DNA from: Colwellia sp. TT2012
Lineage (GTDB): Bacteria; Pseudomonadota; Gammaproteobacteria; Enterobacterales; Alteromonadaceae
Assembly: GCF_001440345.1 (NCBI RefSeq)
Contig: NZ_LJYX01000003.1
Location: 32,257-96,256 of the forward strand
DNA: 64,000 bases
Direction of reading: 5' to 3'
Within the stretch, counting starts at the first letter, position 1. Each line of letters begins with the position of its first letter. The notes under the pieces were generated by a model. It was not told the origin of the DNA. It worked only from the letters and a program-made list of their open reading frames with translations, and made no database searches. Made by a program: the position numbers and the translations under genes. Shown in pieces: positions 8,522 through 16,984 of this stretch.

Positions 8522-9409
8522 CTATAAAGACACCTCAAGTATACGATTAAGGCGTTGCGCGGCCTTCAGTAGTTGTTGTGCCATTATCGGTAAATAATGC
8601 TGAGCATAATTGTCGTTTAGTTTTATTTTTCCTTTAGGGCGCAGACAAATATTTTGGCTATTGAGTTGGCAATATTGAAATGCGGGAGTCCGTACCAACT
8701 GGTATGACTCATTAGCCCACTGCCATACCTGTTTAGCTTGGTACGCTGGCGTATGATTCTTATGCCACTGAGCGTTTAAGTGAGCCAGCCACTGTTTTCT
8801 TGAGCGCTTAGCTTTTTTAATCAAACAAGCATCCCAATAGCCATGTAAATTTTTGCAAGGAGTTTTATTCTTAGCTAAGTTAACCTTGTTACCACCTAAA
8901 TCGCTGGCGTAACTGACATGTAAAGGTTGATGAATATCGCCGAGCCAATGCCCTAAAAATAATAAGGCTTGCGCTGACTGCCAGGATATTGGCGAAAATT
9001 TCAGCTGCTGTTGATGGGTGATTATGGCTTGCGGTAAGCAGTTTTTCTTACAAACGGCCTTAGTAATTACGTCTAAATTACGTGCTACGTTTAGGTAATG
9101 CCAGCGATTAAATTTTTTAAATCGCGGGTGTTTTTTTTTATGTTTCTTAATGGCATCTGCCCAAGTACAGGCATTAGCAAAGGTGAGTGGCGTGCTTTTT
9201 TCCAAGCGATTATAGTGATTAATAATGGTTTGCTGCTCTTGCGGCACGGCCTGCAGTAGTTGGCTAATGCGCTGCTGTTTCGCCCAAGGTAAGTGCTCAA
9301 AGGCAAGCTGGCATACTATTTTATGACCGAACTTTGCCAGGGCAAAACTCGGTTGACTGAACAGTAACATACCGCCTAAGAATAACGACCATAACAGTTT
9401 TTTTAACAT
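8522..9409 (-). CDS. S1/P1-type nuclease, exported
   Basis: The 295-residue protein has a signal peptide (cleavage probably after SFA, residue 23). Zinc-ligand motifs of the S1/P1 nuclease family follow: GHKIV near the mature N-terminus, CTWAD near residue 61, WHYLN near 103, LGHWLGDIHQPLHV near 153, DLGGNKVNL and NLHGYWD near 190. These trinuclear-zinc enzymes cut single-stranded nucleic acids outside the cytoplasm. The predicted first mature residue is Leu where the fungal enzymes have the zinc-binding Trp1. It is convergent with the glycosyltransferase gene and 14 bp downstream of a thioesterase gene on the same strand. Confidence 0.85.
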   Translation of the reverse strand: MLKKLLWSLFLGGMLLFSQPSFALAKFGHKIVCQLAFEHLPWAKQQRISQLLQAVPQEQQTIINHYNRLEKSTPLTFANACTWADAIKKHKKKHPRFKKFNRWHYLNVARNLDVITKAVCKKNCLPQAIITHQQQLKFSPISWQSAQALLFLGHWLGDIHQPLHVSYASDLGGNKVNLAKNKTPCKNLHGYWDACLIKKAKRSRKQWLAHLNAQWHKNHTPAYQAKQVWQWANESYQLVRTPAFQYCQLNSQNICLRPKGKIKLNDNYAQHYLPIMAQQLLKAAQRLNRILEVSL

Positions 9410-9423
9410 GATGGTTTAATAGG

Positions 9424-9900
9424 CTAATCGATGAAGATTTGCATTTCTTCACCAATTTGTTTGCGCATTTCCATCAATTTTACCGCTGAAGCATACTGCT
9501 TCTTATCTGCTTCTGATTTTGGTTGCCACTTCGGCACACTTTCTGATTGGCCATTTTGATCAACCGCGACCATGATAACAATACAGTGAGTAGTTAATCG
9601 ACGGTTTAATGATTTAGGGTCGCAAGCGTTAACTTCTATGGCGATATGCATAGACGAATTACCGGTATAAATAACTTTCGCTTCTACTTCCACTAAACTG
9701 CCGACATGAATAGGGGCAATAAAACGTATTCCACCAGCGTAGGCGGTAACACAGTAGCGACCACTCCAACCCGCAGCACAAGCATAAGCGGCTAAATCTA
9801 TCCATTTCATCACAGCGCCACCATGTACTTTGCCACCAAAATTGACATCTTGTGGTTCGGCTAAAAATCGTAGGGTAATGTCGCGTTGGGGTGTATTCAT
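9424..9900 (-). CDS. Acyl-CoA thioesterase, hotdog fold (YciA/ACOT type)
   Basis: The 158-residue protein is a single hotdog domain. The motif NFGGKVHGGAVMKWIDLAAY (about residues 20-39) carries the catalytic helix start, and the IRFIAPIHVGSLVEVEAKV strand follows. Such enzymes hydrolyse medium- or long-chain acyl-CoA to free fatty acid and CoA in the cytosol. Length and motifs fit the acyl-CoA hydrolase group that includes YciA; substrate preference cannot be told from sequence. It lies 14 bp upstream of the S1/P1 nuclease gene, but a functional link is not evident. Confidence 0.85.
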   Translation of the reverse strand: MNTPQRDITLRFLAEPQDVNFGGKVHGGAVMKWIDLAAYACAAGWSGRYCVTAYAGGIRFIAPIHVGSLVEVEAKVIYTGNSSMHIAIEVNACDPKSLNRRLTTHCIVIMVAVDQNGQSESVPKWQPKSEADKKQYASAVKLMEMRKQIGEEMQIFID

Positions 9901-10148
9901 AAGTATGCTCTTTATCGTTAATAAGTTGAATAGGGTGTTCTAAAGGGGATAGCTCAAATATAGTGTTCAGCATCAATTAGCAAAGATTATCTATCAGGCT
10001 TTTTACAGAAGTAATCTAACGTTATATTTAATAACCTTTAGCTGCATATTTGTCAGCTTTATTAAAATAGTTTATACGGGTTAAATTAACTATGCCAATT
10101 TAAAAGTATAACAAATATTGTCTTTACAGGTTCAAACAAAAGAATTAG

Positions 10149-10168
10149 AATGCGAACCATTATCATTT
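10149..10168. promoter_or_regulatory. Fur box upstream of the Ni-SOD operon
   Basis: The 20 bp read AATGCGAACCATTATCATTT, close to the Fur consensus (GATAATGATAATCATTATC family; the core AAYCATTATCATTT is intact). It lies 22 bp before the ATG chosen for the first operon gene, where bound Fur would block transcription. This predicts that the operon is induced when iron is short. Confidence 0.75.
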
Positions 10169-10190
10169 GTATTGGTTGTTTGGAAGGGTT

Positions 10191-10619
10191 ATGGAAGTCT
10201 GGCAAATACTACTGTTAAAAGGGAACGATAGTTTTAATAAACAACAGTTATTACTCGCTGAAGAATATTATCACCAAGCCATAGAATGCTTAGAGCAACT
10301 GTGGCAAGAAAATATTGAAGATTGTGAGCTATTAATGGCATGGATCAGTGCTTTTCATAACTTAGCTGTTTTGTATGAAGAACAGGACCAGCCTAAAATG
10401 GCCTTTCGTTATTTACAAATCCCCCATCAACGCATGGCTGAATTATCACAGCAGACACAAAATAGCGAAGATTTACAGTTTGTGGCGTTGCGTTCATTGA
10501 AAATAACGCTAATGCCACTGTTGGCTTTTAGTAAAAAATACCCCGCTTGCGATGGCTGTTTGTCATCGCTTAATAAAATGGCCATGGCCGTTAATGCTAG
10601 CCAACCGGTAATGCATTAG
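10191..10619 (+). CDS. TPR-like helical protein heading the Ni-SOD operon
   Basis: I start this at ATG 10191 (142 residues, MEVWQILLLKG) because the TTG further upstream lies within the Fur box and a GGAAGGG sequence precedes this ATG. The protein is all-helical with about two tetratricopeptide-like repeats (AEEYYHQAIECLEQLW near residue 25 and AFHNLAVLYEEQDQPKMAFRYL near 62). A CDGC pair near residue 122 could bind a metal or be redox active. There is no signal peptide, so it is cytosolic. Position directly behind the Fur box and before sodN suggests a role in iron-limited growth or Ni-SOD maturation, but no function is established. Confidence 0.75.
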   Translation: MEVWQILLLKGNDSFNKQQLLLAEEYYHQAIECLEQLWQENIEDCELLMAWISAFHNLAVLYEEQDQPKMAFRYLQIPHQRMAELSQQTQNSEDLQFVALRSLKITLMPLLAFSKKYPACDGCLSSLNKMAMAVNASQPVMH

Positions 10620-10644
10620 TTCACTTACCTTTAAGGATATGATG

Positions 10645-10827
10645 ATGAAAAGAACAGTTATTTTTTTTGCTTTGTTGGCATTACTACTAAGTAAGCCATT
10701 ATTTGCCCACCCAGGACATGATCACAGCGCCCCTGGTGCAGGTTTAATACATTTACTTTGGTTAGTCCCCTTTATTATTGCCGCAGTGGTTGTGGTGTTT
10801 AAAGAAATTACCGCCCCTAAAAGCTAA
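10645..10827 (+). CDS. Small His-rich membrane protein, HupE N-terminus-like
   Basis: Three ATGs occur in a row; I chose the third (10645) because AAGGA lies 7 nt upstream of it. The 60-residue product has a signal peptide ending KPLFA, then HPGHDHSAPGAGLIHLLW and one further membrane helix (LVPFIIAAVVVVF). The HPGHDH start followed by a GLIHLL stretch resembles the mature N-terminus of HupE/UreJ nickel permeases, but the rest of that family is absent. Lying immediately before the nickel enzyme gene sodN, it may bind or pass nickel; that is an inference. Confidence 0.75.
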   Translation: MKRTVIFFALLALLLSKPLFAHPGHDHSAPGAGLIHLLWLVPFIIAAVVVVFKEITAPKS

Positions 10828-10853
10828 GCTGAAAATACCAGCAGGAGATGATG

Positions 10854-11357
10854 ATGTTATATAACCTTATTGCCAAGTTAGATAAAAAATTAAACTTTCC
10901 CGTGGTGATGGCTCACTGCGATATACCTTGCAAAATTTATGATCCTATCAGTGCACAAATTGCCGCATTGACCATGATTCGATTGGTTGATTTACTCAAT
11001 GAATTAAAAGCTAAGCCATCGCTAACTTTGGATGAACAGGCGCAGTTTTTACGATTGGTAAATCAAAAAGAACAGCATGGTTTAAAAGTTAAAGAAGAAA
11101 TAACCATAATATGGGGTGATTACATTAAAACGCCACAATTAACGCAATACCCTGAGTTGCATGATTTAGTGCACGGCATAATGCTCGCCAGCTCACAAGT
11201 AAAACAGCATATTAGTAGAGAGGCTGCATTGACATTATTGCAGCAAGTAAATCGTTTTGCTGAAATATTCTGGGCAACTAAAAAAGTGACTACCTTTACT
11301 GCTGTTTGCCCTTATCCACCAGCCGAAACGCTGGTATATCCTAAGTTACAAGCTTAA
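10854..11357 (+). CDS. sodN: Nickel-type superoxide dismutase
   Basis: The Ni-hook motif HCDIPCKIYDP is unmistakable. In Ni-SOD the N-terminal His, Cys2 and Cys6 of the mature protein bind nickel, and the enzyme converts superoxide to oxygen and hydrogen peroxide. With the start at the third of three ATGs (10854, behind AGGAG), a 20-residue leader ending VVMA precedes His21, leaving a mature protein of 147 residues with the usual four-helix content. The leader must be removed for nickel binding, and the gene for the likely protease, sodX, follows 43 bp downstream. The Fur box at the head of the operon fits use of a nickel enzyme when iron is scarce. Confidence 0.95.
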   Translation: MLYNLIAKLDKKLNFPVVMAHCDIPCKIYDPISAQIAALTMIRLVDLLNELKAKPSLTLDEQAQFLRLVNQKEQHGLKVKEEITIIWGDYIKTPQLTQYPELHDLVHGIMLASSQVKQHISREAALTLLQQVNRFAEIFWATKKVTTFTAVCPYPPAETLVYPKLQA

Positions 11358-11400
11358 CGACTTTACCGTGCTGAAGCATCTTTATTACTAGGAACACATT

Positions 11401-11697
11401 ATGTTTGGCTTTCATTTTTGCAAAGTTACCGGGGTGAGTATGTCACCGCGTATACCGGAGAACAGTTATGTTTTTGTCGTGCCCTGGTTGAGAATATTTA
11501 ACTTAAAAGAAGGCTGTTTACTGAAGGTAATTCACCCCCGCTATGGCCATATAGTTAAGTCATTAGCGAAAGTGGATAGAAATGGTCTGTTTTGGCTTAA
11601 AGGCCATCATAAAAGTAGCCTGCCGATTGAGAAGCTTGGTCCCGTGGGAAAATCGCAAATACAAGGCAAGATATTGTGGGTTTTTCCGCCTAAATAA
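11401..11697 (+). CDS. sodX: Ni-SOD maturation protease (S26 family)
   Basis: This 98-residue protein is a minimal signal-peptidase-like (S26) enzyme. The catalytic serine is expected at Ser13 in VTGVSMSP, and the general-base lysine at Lys53 in HIVKSLAKV. Next to sodN, this is the arrangement of SodX proteases that remove the Ni-SOD leader before the nickel-binding His. No N-terminal membrane anchor is visible, in line with processing of a cytosolic substrate. Only 43 bp separate it from sodN, with a recognisable AGGAA before the ATG, so the two are co-transcribed. Confidence 0.9.
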   Translation: MFGFHFCKVTGVSMSPRIPENSYVFVVPWLRIFNLKEGCLLKVIHPRYGHIVKSLAKVDRNGLFWLKGHHKSSLPIEKLGPVGKSQIQGKILWVFPPK

Positions 11698-11741
11698 GCC
11701 ATAGGCTTTATTAGTTCTCCTAGAGTAACTATTATTTTATC

Positions 11742-11806
11742 ACAGCGCCTTGAAGTGAAATGGCTCAAGCACTCTGAAACAAACAGCTTGAATGGCAACG
11801 GGTATA
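11742..11806. repeat. 66-bp hairpin repeat, copy A
   Basis: This copy holds the family core GCTCAAGCACTCTGAAA and the end TTGAATGGCAACGGGTATA. Other copies are at 13996-14061 and 51087-51152. It lies 45 bp after sodX. Confidence 0.7.
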
Positions 11807-11817
11807 AGCTATGTCAC

Positions 11818-12290
11818 CTACAGAAAGTTTACACCCTGCTTTAATGAAGCCGCAGCATCTTTATAACTACTCTTTTCTAAATAACTACTACGCTATTGAT
11901 TAAACTAGGGACCTTATCACTAGAGATACCTGGTTTGTCAAAGACAGCAGTTAAGTAATCTACACTTTCGGCTTTTTTACTCGCTACTCCCGCACTTTAA
12001 AATAATGAACTCATTGATGATTTAGCCACTTTAGGGGCTTTGTCTAAATAGCTTTGTACATCAGGCACGGCTTTACTGATTCAGGCAAATATTACCTGAG
12101 TTAAATTATCTTGTGCAACCTTAAGTAGTGAGCAAAAACTTGCTGAGACAGTCTATTTCGAGAGATTTAACTGTTTAGCTACATATTTGTGCATAGCATC
12201 AGTAGGTAATGGTATACCGACATCCTTAACTGCTGCTGTAAGCTACTCAGTTGAAGATTTACTGGAATTATTTAAAGGAATTATTTCGCG
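11818..12290 (-). pseudogene. Decayed DUF2780-type gene
   Basis: No open frame remains, but one minus-strand frame reads through several in-frame stops into coherent protein: LLKVAQDNLTQVIF, then ISKAVPDVQSYLDKAPK, then AVFDKPGISSDKVPSLINS, with one frameshift before a terminal KDAAASLKQGVNFL and a stop. The order and spacing recall DUF2780 proteins (LLxLAQxxLxxxxFxxIxxAVPGMDSLL, then a serine/proline segment). At least four stop codons and one frameshift show it is dead. DUF2780 proteins are secreted or periplasmic and of unknown function. Family assignment is from memory. Confidence 0.55.
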
Positions 12291-12332
12291 GGAGTTTTAA
12301 TAAAGCAGCGAAAGGGTTTTTCGCCAATAAAA

Positions 12333-12357
12333 AAGCCTTTCTCAAAGAGAAAGGCTT
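12333..12357 (-). terminator. Terminator hairpin, minus orientation
   Basis: A perfect 11-bp stem (12333-12343 with 12347-12357) around a 3-nt loop; on the minus strand it is followed by a run of six T. No intact minus-strand gene ends here, so it may be left from a lost gene. Confidence 0.6.
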
Positions 12358-12359
12358 GA

Positions 12360-12900
12360 AATTCTCGCATATTGGTCTTGTTTACCAAGCTTCTTATTAT
12401 TAATTTCTAGCCAATATTTTTATTATTATTATTAATTTTGGCTGAATTTATTTTATTCTTATTGTTTTTGTTTTTGTTTTTATTATTGTTTTTCTGTAGC
12501 GCAGGCATTTTATAGCAAAGCATTTTTACTACCGCAACAACTTTAATAGAGTATAAGCTCGACGACTTTTTTCGTACTAAACTGGTCCAATGAGTCAATG
12601 CTGCTAAGCTATTGATTCAAAGTTCATTGGTAAAAATCAAGCTGATATTAATGCTTTTAAAAAAAAGTTAAATAAATTGAACTTTTATCCTGCTGAGGTC
12701 TTTTTTTGCGACTCCGCGGCGTTTTGTTTTTTCGGCGTGTTGATTTAGCGCATAGATCAAAAGCCAGGTCGGTGCTAAACTGGGCACCATAAAATCCATT
12801 CGCTAGGCTGCGGAAAATAAAGCGGCGTGGCAAAAAATTAAGCCAGTCATTGCAAGTACGTTATTGTTAAGTCATTAGCTAGCGCAAGGACAAAGCAAAA
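12360..12900. other. Gene-free stretch with low-complexity A/T tract
   Basis: Between the terminator hairpin and hemE I see no supportable gene. From 12415 to 12495 the sequence is a T-rich low-complexity tract (minus-strand reading gives only Asn/Lys runs). The part from 12700 to 12900 presumably carries the hemE promoter, which I could not pin down. Confidence 0.5.
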
Positions 12901-12918
12901 AAATAAGAGGAACTATTG

Positions 12919-13986
12919 GTGACAGAATTAAAAAATGATACCTATTTACGTGCGCTATTAAAGCAACCAGTAGATTACACGCCGGTATGGATGATGCGTC
13001 AAGCGGGTCGTTATTTACCTGAGTATCGTGAAGTACGTAAAGGGGCCGGTGACTTTATGTCGGTATGTAAAAATGCTGAGCTAGCATGTGAAGTAACATT
13101 GCAACCGTTACGTCGTTTTCCCTTAGATGCGGCTATTTTGTTTAGTGATATATTAACTATTCCTGATGCCATGGGCTTAGGTTTGTACTTTGAAACAGGT
13201 GAAGGTCCTAAATTTGAGCGTCCAATTACGTGTAAAGCCGATATTGATAAAATTGCCGTCCCTGATCCAGAAGATGAGTTAGGTTATGTCATGAATGCCG
13301 TGCGTACTATTCGCAAAGAATTGAAAGGTGAAGTACCGCTTATTGGGTTTTCAGGTAGTCCTTGGACATTAGCCACTTACATGATTGAAGGTGGCAGCTC
13401 GAAAGCTTTCACTAAAATCAAAAAAATGATGTTTTCTGAGCCACAAACCTTACATTTATTGCTTGATAAGTTAGCTGATTCAGTCATTAGTTACTTAAAT
13501 GCGCAAATTGCGGCTGGTGTACAATCAGTGATGGTATTTGATACGTGGGGCGGCGTATTATCGCCACGTGATTACAACTACTTTTCATTGCAATACATGG
13601 CGAAAATCGTTGCTGGTTTAACTCGCCATAATGAAGGTCGTAAAGTACCAGTAACATTATTTACTAAAAATGGCGGCATGTGGTTAGAATCTATCGCAGC
13701 GACAGGTTGTGATGCAGTTGGCTTAGATTGGACCATTGATATTGAAAATGCTAAGGCACGTGTTGGTGATAAAGTTGCTCTACAAGGCAATATGGACCCG
13801 TCAATGTTATACGCGCCATTGCCACGTATTGAACAAGAAGTTTCAAAAATTCTAGCAGGTTTTGGTGACGGTGGTACAGGTCATGTATTTAACCTAGGCC
13901 ACGGTATTCATCCTGATGTAGATCCTGAGCATGCGGGTCACTTCATCGAATCAGTGCATCGTTTAAGTAAGCCTTATCACAAGTGA
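12919..13986 (+). CDS. hemE: Uroporphyrinogen decarboxylase
   Basis: HemE decarboxylates the four acetate side chains of uroporphyrinogen III to give coproporphyrinogen III in haem synthesis. The signature [14 protein letters not shown] near residues 25-38 and [11 protein letters not shown] near 145 are both present, along with the catalytic Asp in ILFSDIL. I start at GTG 12919, which gives the E. coli-like N-terminus MTELKND and an 8-nt spacing from AGAGG; the TTG one codon earlier is too close. The resulting 355 residues match the family. It is a single gene followed by a repeat and a terminator. Confidence 0.95.
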   Translation: MTELKNDTYLRALLKQPVDYTPVWMMRQAGRYLPEYREVRKGAGDFMSVCKNAELACEVTLQPLRRFPLDAAILFSDILTIPDAMGLGLYFETGEGPKFERPITCKADIDKIAVPDPEDELGYVMNAVRTIRKELKGEVPLIGFSGSPWTLATYMIEGGSSKAFTKIKKMMFSEPQTLHLLLDKLADSVISYLNAQIAAGVQSVMVFDTWGGVLSPRDYNYFSLQYMAKIVAGLTRHNEGRKVPVTLFTKNGGMWLESIAATGCDAVGLDWTIDIENAKARVGDKVALQGNMDPSMLYAPLPRIEQEVSKILAGFGDGGTGHVFNLGHGIHPDVDPEHAGHFIESVHRLSKPYHK

Positions 13987-13995
13987 TCCTTGGTA

Positions 13996-14061
13996 TATAT
14001 CCGTTACCATTCAAAGTGCTCAAGCACTCTGAAACATGCCTCTTGAATGGTCACGGGTATA
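13996..14061. repeat. 66-bp hairpin repeat, copy B
   Basis: The ends are near-perfect inverted repeats: TATATCCGTTACCATTCAA on the left and the complement of TTGAATGGTCACGGGTATA on the right. The centre is CTCAAGCACTCTGAAA. It starts 10 bp after the hemE stop codon. Confidence 0.75.
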
Positions 14062-14124
14062 AGTAAATATATAAGCAACTGTAGTTAGAGTAAACCTATA
14101 ACCTGCGCTTATATTAAAGACAAT

Positions 14125-14180
14125 AAAGCCGTTGTTAACTTAACCTATCTTAAACTAGGGTAAGTTAGCGCGGCTTTTTT
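14125..14180 (+). terminator. Terminator downstream of hemE
   Basis: A long imperfect stem closes with AAAGCCG (14125-14131) and CGGCTTT (14171-14177), with an inner GTTAACTTAACC/GGGTAAGTTAG pairing, and ends in a T-run. Confidence 0.7.
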
Positions 14181-14495
14181 ATTGGCAACGTTTAGCTAAG
14201 CTCGTTAGCTTGGCCTAATTACCCTCATTAACTGTGTGTTTTTTTCAACCTAACCTGCTGCCAACTTAAGTGCTTTGCCATTTAAACTAATTTACATATA
14301 CTGTTACATTCTTTAAAGAAAACAATGCCTAACTGCATTTATTTTTAAATAACAATAGGTTATTAGGTATCCTTTAGCTGTTAACACCATCAGACACCCT
14401 CGTTTTTATAAAATAACTGCAAGCTGTTCTTGTGTTGTGGTGTGCTGGTGATGTATAACACTAATATCTTTTTGGTATTATTCAAGGAAAAGGGC

Positions 14496-14873
14496 ATGAC
14501 ACCTCAATGGGATCCAGATAAACCAATATACCTACAACTGTATCAGCAAGTAATCACTCGTATTTTAGATGGTTATATCAAGGAAGGCGAAGCTTTACCT
14601 TCAGTAAGGAAAGTGGCGGCTGAATATCAGCTGAATCCAATTACTATTTCAAAGGCGTATCAAATGTTACAGGACGAAAAAGTTGTCGAGAAACAACGTG
14701 GTAAAGGCTTGTTTGTTATACCTGGAGCACAAGAGTTGATGCTAAATAGAGAGCGTGATAGCTTTTTATCGCACCAATGGCCAGAAATACTAATGCAAAT
14801 TTCACGACTTAAATTGTCAGCAGAGCAGTTACTGTCAGTTAATGTGAATAACCCAGTGGAAGGTAAGGTATGA
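14496..14873 (+). CDS. GntR-family regulator (YhcF/YtrA type)
   Basis: I start at ATG 14496 (125 residues, MTPQWDPDKPIYLQLYQQV), preceded by an AAGGAAAAGG Shine-Dalgarno stretch. The N-terminal 75 residues are a GntR winged helix-turn-helix (GEALPSVRKVAAEYQLNPITISKAYQML). The short C-terminal tail is helical, with no ligand domain, which marks the YtrA subfamily. These repressors usually control the ABC transporter genes in the same operon. The stop codon overlaps the ATG of the next gene (ATGA), so the three genes form one unit. Confidence 0.88.
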   Translation: MTPQWDPDKPIYLQLYQQVITRILDGYIKEGEALPSVRKVAAEYQLNPITISKAYQMLQDEKVVEKQRGKGLFVIPGAQELMLNRERDSFLSHQWPEILMQISRLKLSAEQLLSVNVNNPVEGKV

Positions 14874-15727
14874 GCTCACTCATTTCAATTTCAAATTTAA
14901 ATAAATCCTATGGTAATAAAAAAGTATTGTCAGGGATTAATTTATCCGTTAATGCCGGACAAATTGTGGGCTTAGTTGGCCCAAATGGCGCAGGAAAAAC
15001 TACTTGTTTACAAGCTATTTTAGGCTTGACAGATTTTGAAGGTGATATCAGTGTCTTAGGTCATCACCCGAGAAAAGACCGGGTAAACATGCTTAAGGAT
15101 GTCGCTTATATTGCTGATGTGGCTATTTTACCAAAATGGTTGAAAGTGTCACAAGCTTTAAGTTATATGCAAGAGATCCACCCAAATTTTTCTATTGAAA
15201 AGGCGCAAGCGTTTTTGGCTAAAACCAATATTGAGTTAAAAGATAAGGTGAAAGCATTATCTAAAGGTATGGTAGCGCAATTGCACTTAGCACTTATTTT
15301 AGCAATTGATGCCAAGGTGCTTATTTTAGACGAGCCAACCTTGGGTTTAGATATTTTGACTCGCCGTCAGTTTTATAGTCACTTACTGGAAGATTTTTAT
15401 ACTGAAGATAAGTGCATTGTTATCACTACCCATCAAATTGAAGAAATTGAACATATCTTAACGGACGTTGCTTTTATACAAAAAGGCAAGATTGTACTTG
15501 CTCAGAGCACCGATGAGATAAGACAGCGTTTTAATCTGGTATCGGTAAGCAACGAGCATGTCCCACAAGCGGATGAGTTAAAACCGTTATTTAAAAATAG
15601 CATGATGGGGCTGACTACCATGTTATTTGATAATCAAGATAAAGCTACTTTACAGGGCTTAGGCAAGGTTAGTGTACCTAGTTTGGCTGATGTTTTTGTT
15701 GGTGTAATGAATAAGGAGACTTGCTAA
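14870..15727 (+). CDS. ABC transporter ATP-binding subunit
   Basis: The 285-residue protein is a single ABC ATPase. Walker A is GPNGAGKTT (residues 37-45), the signature loop is the variant LSKGMVAQLHLAL, Walker B is VLILDEPTLGLD, and the switch histidine lies in ITTHQIEEIE. The C-terminal 70 residues are the extension seen in export-type ATPases. It would drive the membrane protein encoded next. It overlaps both neighbours, by 4 nt upstream and 1 nt downstream. Substrate is unknown; the YtrA-type operon layout suggests a cell-envelope-active compound or lipid. Confidence 0.9.
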   Translation: MSSLISISNLNKSYGNKKVLSGINLSVNAGQIVGLVGPNGAGKTTCLQAILGLTDFEGDISVLGHHPRKDRVNMLKDVAYIADVAILPKWLKVSQALSYMQEIHPNFSIEKAQAFLAKTNIELKDKVKALSKGMVAQLHLALILAIDAKVLILDEPTLGLDILTRRQFYSHLLEDFYTEDKCIVITTHQIEEIEHILTDVAFIQKGKIVLAQSTDEIRQRFNLVSVSNEHVPQADELKPLFKNSMMGLTTMLFDNQDKATLQGLGKVSVPSLADVFVGVMNKETC

Positions 15728-16632
15728 TGAATGTTTCAATAATGAAAGCCTCAATTAAAAAAGAGTTATGGGAATTTAATGGTATGTTGACTTGGGTGCC
15801 AGTCACCTTAGCCGGCGTCTTTATTTTTATTCCGTTACTTAGTTTGATTTTAACTGGCATTGATATGCAAGCGGTACTAGTAGAGCTTGAGCATATAACG
15901 AAATTTCAACAATCCGATCGCTTAGGTGAGTTCTTCTTTGTTTCGGCCATTGCCTTATTTAGTCCTTTTATTGCCATTGGTTTTATTGTGCAAGTTTATT
16001 ACTTTGTTACCTGCTTATTTGATGAACGGCGCGACCAATCGGTAATGTTTTGGCGTTCGTTACCTGTTTCTGATGAGATGACCATTGCCAGTAAACTGTT
16101 AACAGGAGCTATTGTTATTCCGGTGATCTTTTTCGCTGCGGCGACCTTACTCATGGTACTTATGCTAGTATTTGCCGTTGTGGCTTGCATCATATTATCA
16201 ATAGGTTTTGATATCTCTTTATGGGGCATGTTGGCTAGCGCTAATATATTGAGTGGTGTCGGCTATATTTGGTTAACACTTGTGCCTATGGCTATTTGGT
16301 TACTGCCGTTATATAGCTGGTTAATGCTGGCCTCAATTTATGCTAATAAAGCACCATTTTTATGGGCAGTATTACCTATTGTTACGCTATTAGTGATTGA
16401 AGCCATTGTGGTGAATTATTTACATCTATCGCAACCCTTCTTTGGGCATTTCTTGATGGATTACTTCTCTATAACGCCAGACCACCTTGTTGATATGTCG
16501 GTAGCGCAAGAGCAGTCTCGCTCGGTAGCACTAAAATTATTGATAGCACAAATTGATTACCGCACGGTATTGGTATCCGCAGGCTTATTATTTGCAACTT
16601 ATTGGTTTAGAGTGAATAAGCAAGAAAGTTAA
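15727..16632 (+). CDS. ABC transporter permease subunit
   Basis: I use ATG 15727, 8 nt after AAGGAG, and not the in-frame TTG at 15721. The product of 301 residues has about six membrane segments: near residues 20-43, 75-100, 125-155, 170-200, 210-230 and a last one before the C-terminus (VLVSAGLLFATYWF). This is the ABC-2-like permease layout that pairs with the preceding ATPase. The loop DERRDQSVMFWRSLPVSDEM after the second segment is typical of this permease group (coupling region). The substrate cannot be inferred. Confidence 0.85.
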   Translation: MNVSIMKASIKKELWEFNGMLTWVPVTLAGVFIFIPLLSLILTGIDMQAVLVELEHITKFQQSDRLGEFFFVSAIALFSPFIAIGFIVQVYYFVTCLFDERRDQSVMFWRSLPVSDEMTIASKLLTGAIVIPVIFFAAATLLMVLMLVFAVVACIILSIGFDISLWGMLASANILSGVGYIWLTLVPMAIWLLPLYSWLMLASIYANKAPFLWAVLPIVTLLVIEAIVVNYLHLSQPFFGHFLMDYFSITPDHLVDMSVAQEQSRSVALKLLIAQIDYRTVLVSAGLLFATYWFRVNKQES

Positions 16633-16689
16633 AGTAGCGGAATTATCCTAGCTTGTTTATTAATAAACGAATAATAAACAAATAAAAAT

Positions 16690-16719
16690 CGATATTTACT
16701 CAGTAAATATCGCTTTTTT
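16690..16719 (+). terminator. Terminator of the ABC operon
   Basis: An 11-bp stem (CGATATTTACT with AGTAAATATCG) followed by six T, 57 bp after the permease stop codon. Confidence 0.75.
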
Positions 16720-16778
16720 ATCATTAGATTTTGTTAACAGCCTAGCTTACGCAGATTATGGCTAATAAAGCAGGCCAT

Positions 16779-16809
16779 AAAAAAGGTACTTAACAAGTAC
16801 CTTTTTTTT
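16779..16809. terminator. Bidirectional terminator between the ABC operon and metJ
   Basis: A stem AAGGTACTT/AAGTACCTT with a 3-nt loop is flanked by an A-run on the left and a T-run on the right, so it can end transcription from either side. The remaining sequence between 16633 and 16984 shows no gene. Confidence 0.7.
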
Positions 16810-16984
16810 GCTCTGTTGTTACCTGCCCAAAGGCTTATAACTAAAGGGCTGCCAGCACATTAAGGATTTAAGCGTAAATCCTTTGCAAACGTCTCTACAT
16901 AATGGCTGTAGCTAATTTGATTAATGCGACAACAGTGTCCTACAACAGAGCCCTTTTTTTAGCTACTATTTTGAAGATAAATAG

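Noticed and set aside
12407..12598. 63-codon minus-strand frame
   Set aside because: It is mostly Asn/Lys runs from a low-complexity T-rich tract, with no ribosome-binding site. It is followed by a minus terminator, so a transcript is possible, but I cannot support a protein.
12668..12799. 43-codon minus-strand frame upstream of hemE (MDFMVPSLAP start)
   Set aside because: There is no Shine-Dalgarno sequence, no similarity I recognise, and it lies in the presumed hemE promoter region.
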